Part shown: positions 10,105-20,929 of the stretch, piece by piece
Layout of the letters: the number at the start of each line of letters is the position of its first letter
Position numbering within the stretch: the stretch's first letter is position 1
NCBI GenBank assembly: GCA_030386875.1
Contig: CM059575.1
Coordinates: 15,214,293-15,278,292, forward strand
Length of the DNA: 64,000 bases
From: Morinoia aosen
Lineage: Eukaryota; Arthropoda; Malacostraca; Amphipoda; Talitridae
Direction: 5' to 3'
Notes under the pieces: model-generated
What the model saw: the letters and a program-made list of their open reading frames with translations, nothing else
Database searches by the model: none
What the model was told of the DNA's origin: nothing
Position numbers and translations under genes: made by a program

Positions 10105-10223
10105 AAAACGTTTTGCAAGAATGTCATTTTTGGCGCTGATGCGTTATTTTCAAATTATTCAACTTTGAAGTAGGCTTCTGCGTGCCAAGGAAGCAAGCGC
10201 GCCATGCGGAATTTTATTAACGT

Positions 10224-10395
10224 AAGCTAACCTATTACAAACGTGAAGAGGTTGGGTCGTGAGGGGTAGCCACAGTTTTTCTAGTGAAAATTATAAATAA
10301 AGGTTTCTAGTGATGTCCGTTTAAATCATCTCCAATGGCGGTCACCCGGTACCCAAGATGGCGGCCGCCATCTTGGCTACCGGGCTTGGGGATTT
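10224..10395. mobile_element. Hairpin MITE, family 2, one arm plus centre
   Basis: Starts AAGCTAACC and follows the arm of the complete copies at 11734 and 46145 (AGAGGTTGGGTCGTGAGG and so on). Its centre is a perfect 24-bp palindrome at 10353-10376, each half reading CCAAGATGGCGG. The second arm is missing or replaced. Confidence 0.65.
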
Positions 10396-11054
10396 GGGGA
10401 ACAGCATAGGAGTTTTTGAAATCTCCACATCTTTCCGCATCCAATGATACCAAAATCATCACTTTTGCTTAAAACTGTTGGAGGAGATGCATTTTGAAAA
10501 ACCTCCCCCAAAAAATCTTGTTTTCTATGAATATCTTGGTTTCTATGGGGAAAGTTGCATTTTTTCATAGAAGATAAACGATTTCAAATTGCATTTCCTA
10601 TCAGTATACCAAATTACATTAGTCTAGACTCAATAATGAAAAAAAGGTCTGTATGGGGGACGCTCTCCTTAAAGTTGTAAAAGTTCAAGTCATATAGTCT
10701 GTAGTTATCCGAAATCTTGTAACCAAAGGTACTAATATCACTGATATTTCTTTCTAGCAACTCATTTTTTTATATGCAAGGCTCATATTCAATGACATAC
10801 TTTTTTATTTAAATATCTTGATAAATAAACAAGTAATTCAATTAATGTTTCAATATCAAACATTATTACAATTTTCGTGTAAGATAATTTTGCGTGTAAA
10901 CATGTTGCAGGCAGCAGTCCTTTATAATCTGTACAAAATGGTGTTACTGAGTAGCAAAACCCATACAAAGATATAATAAATTTGCATAAAAACTTCTACG
11001 AAATTATAAAATTTGAATAAATTTAAAATCATTTCTCAATTATGTATCATGTTA
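10396..11054. repeat. Foldback-family fragment in AT-rich DNA
   Basis: The part 10425-10690 contains AATGATACCAAAATCAT and CCTATCAGTATACCAAAT, which recur in the foldback repeats around 20,550-20,990 and 22,400, partly inverted. The remainder shows nothing recognisable. Confidence 0.45.
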
Positions 11055-11454
11055 AAATTAATGGTCAATATTGTGTTTAGATGATGTGGGGAAATGAAGC
11101 ATTCCATTTCCAAAAATCAGTAAAGGAGCCCATATAAAAATGTTTTACTATAATAATAATTTTGACTATTTAATATACCTCTTGGATATATATGGCATTC
11201 ATCACCAAATTATGTTGTCCAACATTATTTGATCAAAGAGCTTGTTTTTTATTTTATGGCTGAAAAATAACCTCCAATCTGGATCCTGCAGTAAGATCTC
11301 CTAAAAACTTCACATATCATATGGTTTTAAACAAATTTTTTTCAAATAATATCAACCGTAGGCCCTTGTTTTGGGAAATGTTTATGACATGACACTAATC
11401 AATTTTCAAATATTTGTTGCTTGTATACCTAATGTTAATGAGATCAAAATAAAC

Positions 11455-12280
11455 GGTAAATGTTGAGGACTTGACCATAATTAATTTTCTAGTTTTGGAT
11501 GCGTAAATATTGTTAATGAGATCAAAATATATAAGTTTTCTTCAATGCACTTTCCGTCTGAAATGAGTATTTTACGAGTTATAGCAGTAAATGAGTTATC
11601 GGAACGCCAGTGTTTGAGGCGGGAAAAAATATACCGCGCGGTCCGACGTGAAAGTAAACAGGCGTTGCCGCGTGCCAACCAAGCCGAATTTGCCATAATT
11701 CCAGTGTTTGAGGTGGGAAAAAATAAAAAAGAGAAGCAAACCCCCTAATACAAACGTAAAGAGGTTGGATCGTGAGGGATAGCCACAGTTCTTCTAATTA
11801 AAATGATAAATAAAGTAATCAGATCCACACCAAACACATGTAGCCATGACCGTTGCTTCGACGTAACTGGCAGCCTTGAGATGACCGCATGTCCGTAACT
11901 TCAACCCCGGTATGTTGTGGGTTCGACGTACCTGAGAACATTCGAATTAAGTCGTTCGGATCGACATTATAACTCGTCATCTCATTATCTATGTTAATGC
12001 ATACTAGAATTTCACTTTATTTATAACTTTCACTAAAAGAACGTGGCTATCCCACACGACCCAACCTCTTTACGTTTGTAATAGGGGGTTTGCTTCTCTT
12101 ATTTATTTTTTCCCGCCTCAAACACTGGAGTTCCGGTAACTCATATGCCGCTATAACTTGTGAAATACTCTTTTCCGACGGAAAGTGCATTGAACAAAAC
12201 TTGTTTCTTTTGATCTCATTAACATTATTTAGGCATCAAAAATTCGAAAATCAATTATGGTCAAGTCCTCAACATTTACC
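11455..12280. mobile_element. hAT-like MITE, family 3, with family-2 MITE inside
   Basis: Arms of roughly 180 bp begin GGTAAATGTTGAGGAC and carry CACTTTCCGTCTGAAATGAG. A perfect 8-bp duplication AAATAAAC flanks it (11447-11454 and 12281-12288). A family-2 element occupies the middle. The copy sits inside an arm of another family-3 element, whose sequence resumes after 12280. Confidence 0.82.
11734..12095. mobile_element. MITE, family 2, complete with unique core
   Basis: Terminal inverted repeats start AAGCAAACCCCCTA and include AGAGGTTGG and GAGGGATAGCCAC. The core of ~190 bp is unrelated to other copies. The motif CCAGTGTTTGAGG is found on both sides, so the inverted similarity runs beyond the element into the host MITE. 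Confidence 0.65.
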
Positions 12281-12560
12281 AAATAAACAACTCTTCTTCT
12301 GTGCACTTCCTGTTGTAAATGAGTATTTAACAAGTTGTAGCAATGACAAAACTTAACTACTAAAACCTAACCTAACGATCATTGAGGCGATTAAAGCCGT
12401 TGGAACAGAAGTTTTATTGGAGCACAACAATTATTCCTGTTTGAAAGGAAAAACTAGAATTGCAAATTAACCTGCTGCTATAACTCAAATACTTATTTAC
12501 AACAGAAAGTGCATGGATAAAAAGTTGTTTATTTTGATCTCATTACCACTACACGGGATG
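12281..12560. repeat. Outer family-3 MITE arms
   Basis: Continuation of the family-3 copy that received the insertion: an arm to about 12355, a core with CTAACCTAACGATC, and the opposite arm at about 12465-12545. TSD not determined. Confidence 0.5.
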
Positions 12561-13221
12561 TCTCAAAAATAACTGAACCAAAATTTAAATTATATTAGCT
12601 ATTAGGTTATTGTTGATGATTATTAATTGATAATATTTCTCTCTTAACACAAAAAAATTGTATTCTGTTAGCATGCACAAAATTGTTACTGTACCATTTT
12701 AAGAAAGTGACTGAGAGTATATTTGCTCCAATAGCAAGCATTCTGTATCAAATTGCAAGGCAAAAAAAGATATACTGGAATTGAAATGAACTAATTCCTT
12801 TTAATTCCAATGTATCATTGATATGACTTTCACATTTATGTTCTTTTCCATTTCCATGTTTTGAAGAGCTATTTCTCTCCTTAACACTGTGAGATGGGAG
12901 GGTTTTTGCCATGCTATTGATATGTACTTTTAATGAACTGGGTCAAGTCTTACTCTAATGGGCTTACATAATTTAGAAAATTTGTTCCCTAGAATCACTA
13001 AAGGAACACATTTATGAATGTTTTACAGGAAAAACATTTTGCTTGCTGATGCGTATCTTTCAAGTTATTCAACTTTGAAGTTATAAGGTCGTATATGGAA
13101 GTGAAGAAACGGATATGCAAATATGCTTATACGGTATGGAAGTAACGATAGGTGAGGTTAGGTTAGGTAGAGTTAGGTTTATTAAATAAAAGCAGCGTGC
13201 GCTCATGGAGCATTGATACGT
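12561..13221. other. Non-coding stretch with repeat traces
   Basis: No gene seen. The part after 12970 resembles the repeat at 9487 and 11063, followed by GGTGAGGTTAGGTTAGG-type sequence. Confidence 0.4.
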
Positions 13222-13365
13222 ATCTGTGATACCAGTTCCATTTGGATCTGTGATACCAGTTCCATTCGGATCTGTGATACCAGCTCCATTCGTATCTGTG
13301 ATACCAGCTCCATTTGTATCTGTGATTTCAGTTCCATTCATATCTGTGATACCTGTGGTACCAGT
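13222..13365. repeat. 24-bp minisatellite, 5+ units
   Basis: Five units of 24 bp starting ATCTGTGATACCAG at 13222, 13246, 13270, 13294 and 13318, plus a partial sixth. A multiple of three, so it produces open frames on both strands by chance; the repetitive ORFs here are not taken as genes. Confidence 0.85.
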
Positions 13366-13539
13366 TCCTTCAAGGAAAAATAAAAAACTTACAAGAAAAG
13401 ATATTCATATGCTCAGATAGCTTTCAGAATATCAACCATATCAATTTTTCCGAACAATATAGCTTGCAAAAGAAAAAAATTAAAAATTGTTGAAAAATGC
13501 ACTTCCTGTACAAAAAAAAATTCAAAAGCTATCTTCCCC

Positions 13540-13805
13540 AAAAGTTATGGTAAAGCAATGATCTAGGTCTTGTTGAATGCACAAAGAGTTGCATGACTGG
13601 ACGTGAATATGTTTTGAAATTCACAGTAGTTTTTTAGTTACAATGAAAAATTTATATAAAAAGTTTGTCATATTAATAAAACATTTGAGATTTCACAAAA
13701 AAAGCAATTGCCAATTTCAAAATGAATCCACGTCCAGCCATACAGCAACTCTTTGCGCGTTCAATGAGACCTAAATCATTGCTCTATGATTATAACTTTT
13801 GGAGG
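13540..13805. repeat. Foldback repeat with ~85-bp arms
   Basis: Arm 13540-13625 is inverted at 13712-13805. Shared motifs include GCAATGATCTAGGTCT (TTTAGGTCT in the other arm) and GCAAAGAGTTGC. Related to sequence near 52,020. Confidence 0.65.
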
Positions 13806-14355
13806 AAACAGCTTATGAAAATATCCTATTTTCTCACCCATTATCTCAAATTATTTTGAAATTATTTCTGCTCTTATCAGATGCCAAATAGACAAAGTTG
13901 TTGAAGTAAAATAAAACTCTAAATCCTGTTGTTTTTAATGAAAGCTATTTCAGCCTTCTAGCACTAATGTTTTACAAACTACTTTGCTAATTTTTTAGCC
14001 AAACATATTCTACTTAGTGTGATTACTCAAGCAAAGACTGATGTCCCCTCAAGAGTGTTGTTTTCATCCAAAATGGTGCTTCCGAGAGGAATATGAGGAT
14101 CCCAAATTAGCCCTTTACACCTGAGTATGATGAATTTGTCACACAAAAATACAAGCTTATGTACTAAATTACATGCAGAGCTTCTAGCAGATAAATGTGA
14201 CGACTTTAGTTACATTTTATCTTTAAACAGAGGTCATTGTTGCTGTTGCATCAGTTTTGTGCGATACTTGTTATTGAACAAACTTTGTGTGTGTGTGTGT
14301 GACGTATAGTTTTCAGCACTCCTACTGGTAGTGCAAAGAATTCAGGATGTGAAAG
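13806..14355. other. Stretch without recognised content
   Basis: No ORF worth calling; a short (GT)n run near 14290. Confidence 0.4.
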
Positions 14356-15300
14356 GTTAAAGGTTAGGCAGGCTTTCTATGTTGAAATAGGTTTTTTTTG
14401 TTTTGTTTCAGATAAACTTTATTTGGTTCACTATCCTGTTCTTCAAAACCTACTTTCTCCTTCAACTTTCATTTTGCATCATGAACTTCTTTCTCAGCCT
14501 ACTGTTTCTATATGCTGTGTGCATAGAGTTTACTCATCCTCAACTTCATTCTAATTGGGCTTTCTCTCTTCAGAATGCCTGTGTGTTAAATATTTTGTAT
14601 GGCAGTCCCTTAGTTTGGGCGCCAAATTGTTAAATAGTTGGTGAGGCGTATCCATATTGGGCACCAAAAGTTAGATACTTGTTTTGGCAAATCCGCGTTG
14701 GGCCCCAGTTATAGATTATTTAACTTTTCTTGGCTGGTCCTTCTTGGGAGCCAGCGATAATAGTTTTCCCATTTTAGGGTTCTGAGGGCCGTAAGTTTCG
14801 AGGCTTTTATTCCGGAGAATCTTCCTGATTTTTCAGGGATATGAGAGAAGTCAGTTGCTGAGTAATTATTTTATTAAGGTGAGGGCTTTTCAACATTTTC
14901 CAAGTTGAGAGTATTATTCGGTAATTTTCGGAGTCCGATCTGGTTACAAGGTTTGAAGATTTTAGCTGGTTTCTCAAGCTTTCAAAATTTGAGTTGAGAC
15001 GAAATCAAGCTAAGTTTTTCGCGCTGGTAATACAGGCTTCAAAAGTTAAGAGCCGAATTGAGATTCAAGCTGCGAGCTAATCGAGCTTTGAAGTTTTAGA
15101 GCCAAACGAATTCGGGCTGTTGAAATTTTGAAATCTGAGACGGATATATGCTTCTCAATTATCTGTGATACGAGAGTTTAGTTATGCGAGGAGAATTATT
15201 TTCCCTCCTGTTAAGTTACAAAGCACTAGTCGGCATCTTCGACAATAGCCTGACACTGTGTTATAGTTAGGGAGGCTTAAACTAACATCTGATCTAAACT
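14356..15300 (+). repeat. R350 repeat copy 1, split by an LTR-like insert
   Basis: Sequence from GGCAGGCTTTC to about 14600 and again from 15252 (GGGAGGCTTAAACTAAC) matches the other R350 copies. The ~650 bp between are foreign. They begin near GGGCGCCAAATTGTTA, a form common at insect LTR retrotransposon edges, and have no ORF. A solo LTR is possible but no target duplication is evident. Confidence 0.55.
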
Positions 15301-15707
15301 GTCTGAGGTTATGTTATCCTTTTTTGTTTGCTTCTGTTATAGATTCACAGGTTTTTTTTCTTGCAAGAGATCTACCTTCCAGCTTTGCTGCAAAATTTAC
15401 CATCTACAATTCAAGTTTGGGAATGTCTGAGTCGTTAGAGCTGTTCAATCCTGTGCATTCTACTTTTCTCTTTTCACAAAATATCTAAGCCTAATAACTT
15501 CCTTCAAATTTACTGATATAAAAGGACTGTTTGATTGGTTTGGGAGTGTCATTGAATGGTTGGACAAGTTTAAGGTGTTGATAAAGAAATTAAAAAGTAA
15601 TTAAATGAAAACTTTCCACTTACCGTAAAAACTTCATGTATATTCTTACTTATTCCTCTCAACACCTCATCTATATGTCATTCCTTTTCTTTCTATTCTG
15701 CTCAACC

Positions 15708-16558
15708 CTAATCACTTGAAGGAGATATATAGCCCAATTGATGCACAAAAAATATGGATGAAAGCACATCAAGGGGTGAGATTTCTCCTGAAGATCTGGG
15801 GTGACAGTGGATCTTGGGTTTACCACTGCAGGCAAAGCGCAACAGCTTCAACTGAAAATTCTTCAGTGGCATAAATCTCTCTTTTGGAACTGTGAGAGAC
15901 TCAGTCTCGCTTGAAGACAAGCCACATGTTGCATGTACGCAGGACAATGACATAAGCAAACAGACGCATATGCTACTTCTTTGAATTCATTGGTGTGCGG
16001 TACAGCTGTCGCTCATATCTATGCCCCTTCAAATTGGCATTGTAATACTTGATTGCAATGGGGCCCTTTATTTCCTCCATTTTCTATGAGTATCTTAGGT
16101 AAGAACTGTTAGGCTTGGCTCTCAGGTCACTGGAAATTATTGTGACCAGCTTTGTATCCTACCACCTTAGTGTGTACCCACATGTTTTGAAGGAATAGGT
16201 AGGCCAAATCCTTTTGTATGGCCTAGAGGTTGGTCTGGGAGATGATGTGTCAGACAAGTTCAGAATAGAAGAAGCAAGAGAAGTACTAGCAAGGCACATC
16301 AACCAAGGAGGGAACCTGGTGGGTGTAAGTGGGCAGGATTGATTTAGTGATGTTGTCTTTCTTCCACATTGTATGCCTTGTTGCCAGGACACTCCCCTTC
16401 TTGCCTTTCACTTTCTTCTCATTCTCTTTTTGCAGCACTTCCTCCTCCTCTAATACCTGTACCGCAAAATACACATCACCATCCACATCTTCATCCTGGT
16501 CCTTGTTCTCATCAAGGTTGACATTGAAAACAAAGACAGTTGCTTCTTGTTAAAAGAA
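15708..16558 (-). pseudogene. piggyBac (PGBD-type) transposase relic
   Basis: Minus-strand remains of a piggyBac transposase. The acidic N-terminal part leads through WKKDNI into a block resembling YFxxFFxxELxxHIxxQTNLxAxQK, broken by three in-frame stops at about 16,205-16,290. Most of the catalytic core is gone. A C-terminal part near 15,860-16,090 shows KYYNANLKG, then MRLFAYVI and NMWLVFKRD, as in the end of the catalytic domain, again with stops and frame changes. Cannot encode an active enzyme. Boundaries are approximate and I found no flanking TTAA pair. Confidence 0.7.
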
Positions 16559-16759
16559 TTGGTACTGGTGCGGAGACTTGGCATGTAGGAGTCACGTGGT
16601 GGGGAGTTGATATCAAAGCCCTAATCCTAGACTGCTGGTAAAATAGATGACATGTTATTTGAAATACAAGTGAATTAGAGAAAATCTCTGTGCACAGCCA
16701 ATGACAGAAAACAATCAACACCAAAAATGTATATGAAATTGAGCATAAGGTTAGCATAA

Positions 16760-17394
16760 ATCATTAAAAATGGCAAACAATAAGCTATAACACATACACA
16801 AGGGACCTTAGGATACCCATCCAGGACACTTTTTGAGCACTAAATTCAAGCATAATCACAAAATATTTAAATATTACTTATTTTTTATATGCACTCATGG
16901 AATATGTTGGACAATTTGTAGATAGTTGTAAAATTGTCATAAAATGTAGTTTTGGGGTGTCATAAAAGTTACGTAAGATTTCCCGCTATTTTATATTATA
17001 CTCCCAAATAACGCCCTTACTGAGCCAATGGACTATAATGTCCAGCAATTTTTTTTTTGCAGTCCATGTATACTCATGCATATCCTATGCAAAGGGCTAT
17101 TTGTGATCAGAGTGCAACTATTCAACTCTAGCTACTGTACATTATTAACTTACCTGCATTGTGGAAAAAGTTCCATGTGAGAAGGTGAAGAAAACTGGGA
17201 GGCAGATGGGCATGTTCTGATGGCTGGTGAGGTGCTGTTTTTTCAAACTGCTCTCAGACAATAATTATGCGCTCCAAGCCATGATGTTGTACCAAAAACT
17301 TGAGCCCAAAGCTTCAGGATTGGTTTAGGCACTGTCTAACACCTTCAAATACAGCCCAGGCTGGGTGGGAGCACAAGTTTGGAAGCTAATTTTT
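16760..17394. other. Stretch without recognised content
   Basis: AT-rich; no supported gene or repeat. Confidence 0.4.
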
Positions 17395-17715
17395 ACGTTG
17401 AATTGTATACTCTTTCCTGAGACAAAGAGTAAAGTATGTCTATGTTGAAGTAGAATGTTTTTTGTTTGTTGTTTTGTTATGGTCAATCAGTTTATGGTTT
17501 GCTGCTATATGGTTTTTCAGCACCTAATGTTTAATTTTTATTTTATTTTATAAACTTCAATCTTGCTTCTGTGTGTTGGCATGCCTTATGCATAGATTTA
17601 TCATTCTCTTCATTACATAGTAGATGATGCCTTCCTCTCATGGAACACCTTTGTTGTAGTTAGGGATGGCTTGAAAAACTTCTGATCCAATCTATACAAT
17701 TACGCATCTAGACAA
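17395..17715 (+). repeat. R350 repeat copy 2 (diverged)
   Basis: Carries the family landmarks in order (TATGTTGAA, TTTTTCAGCACCTA, CTTATGCATAGAT, TTGTTGTAGTTAGGGA, CTGATCCAATCTA) but is the most diverged copy. Confidence 0.55.
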
Positions 17716-18179
17716 TCAACCTTTATTCAAAACTAAAGTTTAGTCAAACATGAATTTTATGTAAACTACAGTGGTTCCTTTGAATCCTAACTTTGTATCA
17801 AAAAATTACATATGGATATGCATTTATGGAGCAGATCTCTAAAATGATACTTATCGAACTTTTTATGACATGTGTGTCGAATTCTGATGCTTAATGTTTA
17901 GAACATGCTCTTTAGCAACTAGTTTATTTCTGTCCAAGCTCAATCTGATAAGGCTTGATGCCCAAACCTGAGTGAGACTTTGTGATAACCTTGTACGAGA
18001 TTCCATCTCTCCAAGAAAAGATACATATTAAATATTGATCTTCCTTCATCTCGAAATTAATCAATATAATCAACTCTTGTCTAATGCACTTGGTAAAATA
18101 ATCTGCTAGCTGTCATTCTAGATGATTGTATATTAACTCAAGAAATTGTCTTTTTGTGCAAAAATTTAAAATAATTTGA

Positions 18180-19645
18180 GGAGAGGGAACACCCTAAAAT
18201 GGGCAAAATTTTTGAAATTATTATTCATTTGTGTTGCAACCAGGTGAGCAAACATGCATACAGATATGTTAAACTGAATTTCAAACACTTTTGCTTTTTT
18301 AAAAAATTTTTTTATTTCTGCAATTGAAGAAAAGGTATTGTGCAAACATAAAACATATGTGTGCTCCAAACTTTTCCTGTTCCACAATTTTCAACTTTCA
18401 ATGTAGAAGCATGATTTTGGTCTCGTATGATGCGGAAAGATTAGAAGCACTTCTGGTGGATTTTTTTAAAAATTTCAAATGGGCAAAAATTGATACATTT
18501 CTCTACAAAATTTTTCTTCCCAAAAAAATCCATGATTTTTCACAAAAAAACAAATTTGGAATCTAATTTTAATTTTGCTTTGCTGCACTGTTCCCATAGT
18601 CTTTCTGCGTCAAATGAGACGAATCACTTTTCTATATTGACAATTGTAGAACGAGTCATTTGGGTAAATGTTGAATAAAGGACCATAATTGGTTTTGCAC
18701 TTTTTGGTACCTAAACTTAGCTAATTAGAACTAAATAAACAATTTTTCTTCTACACACTTCCCGTCAGAAATGAATATATAACAAGTTGTAGCGGTAAAT
18801 TACTTACTGCAACTCTAGTGTTTGAAGCGGAATGTAATTGTTCTGAGTGGAAGACTACTACGGACTCACCCTTCCTATGCGCTCGAATGATCAAGCACAA
18901 AGACAAAAGTTGACATACCGCTATAACTCGTTATTTTTGGGTGATAACCTTTATTGTGCTATTAACTACAAGATCTTAGAAGTGGGAGCAGGCTCTGCGG
19001 GGTTGGCTAATAATAAATTACAGAGTACCCAAATGTACTCTACCCAAACTAAATCTACTGCTGTAACTCGTTTAATACTAATTTTCGGCGGAAAGTGCAC
19101 AGAAGAAAAGTTGTTTATTTCGATCTAATTAACTATGTTTAGGCAGGGAAAATTGGAAAATCAATTATAGTCCTCTCCTTTACAAATACCGTCATTTGTA
19201 TCACATATTTTTTTATGTTTACACAATAACTTTTCTATTGCAAAAATAAAAAAAATTTATACAAGCAAATGTGTTCAGAATTCAGTTTTACGTATCTAGA
19301 TGCATTTCCGTTCTCCTTACTGCAATATAAATAAAAAACAGAAGTCTAAAACTTCCATCAAAGTTTTTTTTACTAATTTGAAATGCAAGAAATCCTTCAC
19401 TACCCTGTTTCCACAGCCTTTCCATGCTGAATAAGACAAAAATCAAGCTTCTACATTGAAAATTATAGAACGAGAAAAGTTTTGAGCACATACATGTTCT
19501 TCAGGTTTGTGTGATAACTTTTTTCTTTATTGAAAATTTTTGTAGAAGAAAACGTGTTCAGAATTCAGTTTTACATATCTGTATGCATTTTTACTCACCT
19601 AGTAGCAATACGAATGAAAAAGCAGAATTTCGAAAATTTTGTTGC
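18180..19645. repeat. Foldback repeat interrupted by a family-3 MITE
   Basis: Sequence at 18215-18440 is inverted at about 19430-19620 (shared ATATCTGTATGCAT and GAATTCAGTTTTAC-like motifs). A family-3 MITE sits at 18663-19190. Confidence 0.6.
18663..19190. mobile_element. hAT-like MITE, family 3, copy at 18.7 kb
   Basis: 528 bp. Perfect 8-bp duplication GTCATTTG at 18655-18662 and 19191-19198. Starts GGTAAATGTTGAAT; the right end read inward is GGTATTTGTAAAGGAGAGGAC. No transposase. Confidence 0.85.
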
Positions 19646-19654
19646 TCTCCTTAA

Positions 19655-20518
19655 GGAGACCGTCCCGACTGTTCAACTTTTTTCGTCCGATTGGTGGTCA
19701 TTTTTCATGTTTTTGTTGGAAAAGGACCCTTAGGTGGTGGACTATTTAGTCCTAAAATTTTATGGCGCTACGGACAATAGAAACATTGATGGAATAAATT
19801 GTGTTTCTTTTCAAAAGTTACATATCATAGTCAAATTTCATAAGAATCAGACTGAAAATAAAAAGTTGCATATTTTTGAAAAAGAGAATTTTTTTTGGAA
19901 ATCATAATTCACACTTAATATGAATTTATGTATGGAAATTATCGAAATAAAAATATAACTGCATTCAAAACATAAATTGTTCATTATATGACACTTCAAC
20001 AAAAAATTCTGTTTTTTGCTGATACCCAACACTTCTGACTTTCAGCATTCAAAATGGGACTAGTCCTCGAGTTTTGATGCTAGAACAAAACCAAAGACAG
20101 TTTTAGAATCCTTGGAACATTTTTAACAAACTCTCACGTTTTTTTTTTCAAATTCAAATTTTTCAAAAAAATATATAGCTCTAAACCCAAAAAATTACTG
20201 TTTTAAGAAATTTTAAAAAATTTGAAAAAATAGAAATAATTTGAATTTCAAAAAAAGCCTGTCAGAGTTTGTTAGAAATGTTCCAAGGATTCTAAAACTG
20301 TCTTTGGTTTTGTTCTAGCATCAAAACTCTAGGACTAGTCCCATTTCGAAATATCCATAAAATATACCAAAAAACTAATTTTTCTTGAAAAAAAACTAAG
20401 GCCTAAATCTAAAAAATGACAGGAGTTAAAAAGGTTTACTTTCACAAAATACGGATACTGGCCAATTTTCAAACGAATCGGACGAAAAAAGTTTAATAAA
20501 TGGGACGGTCTCCTCAAG
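19655..20518. repeat. Large foldback repeat, ~0.86 kb
   Basis: The edges read GGAGACCGTCCC and GGGACGGTCTCC. Inner arms 20052-20165 and 20228-20345 are near-perfect inverted copies (GGGACTAGTCCT, CTAGAACAAAACCAAAGACAG). A single-stranded copy would fold into a long hairpin. No ORF of note. Related to the right half of the window near 52.4 kb. Confidence 0.75.
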
Positions 20519-20929
20519 GACAGTCTCCCTTCCAGAACTTTTTTTTTGTCATTAGACCTAGAGCAGTGAAATTTGGTATACTGATAGGAATTGCAATTTG
20601 TAATCGTTTACCTTTTATAAATAATGCGATTTTATTTGAAGAAAATGAGGTATTCATATAAAACTAGATTTTTGGGGGTTTTTCAAAATGCTTCTTTTCT
20701 GACAGTTTTTGAGCTACAGTGATGATTTTAGTAACATTGGATGCAGAATAATGTGTACATTCCAAAAAATAAAATGCTTTTTCTCAAATTTTCAGTTTTA
20801 CATATAAAATGAAAAAATTGAAAGCAAACTTTTTTTTTTAATTTGGATTTATGGCATCACAACTTTTAAACAAAAATTAATTTTGAAAAACAATTAAATT
20901 TTTTGGAAAGCCCTTGGTTTTTTGCAACT

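Noticed and set aside
13081..13341. Repetitive ORFs rich in Gly-Thr-Asp or Pro-Val
   Set aside because: Produced by the 24-bp minisatellite, whose length is a multiple of three; no flanking coding signal.
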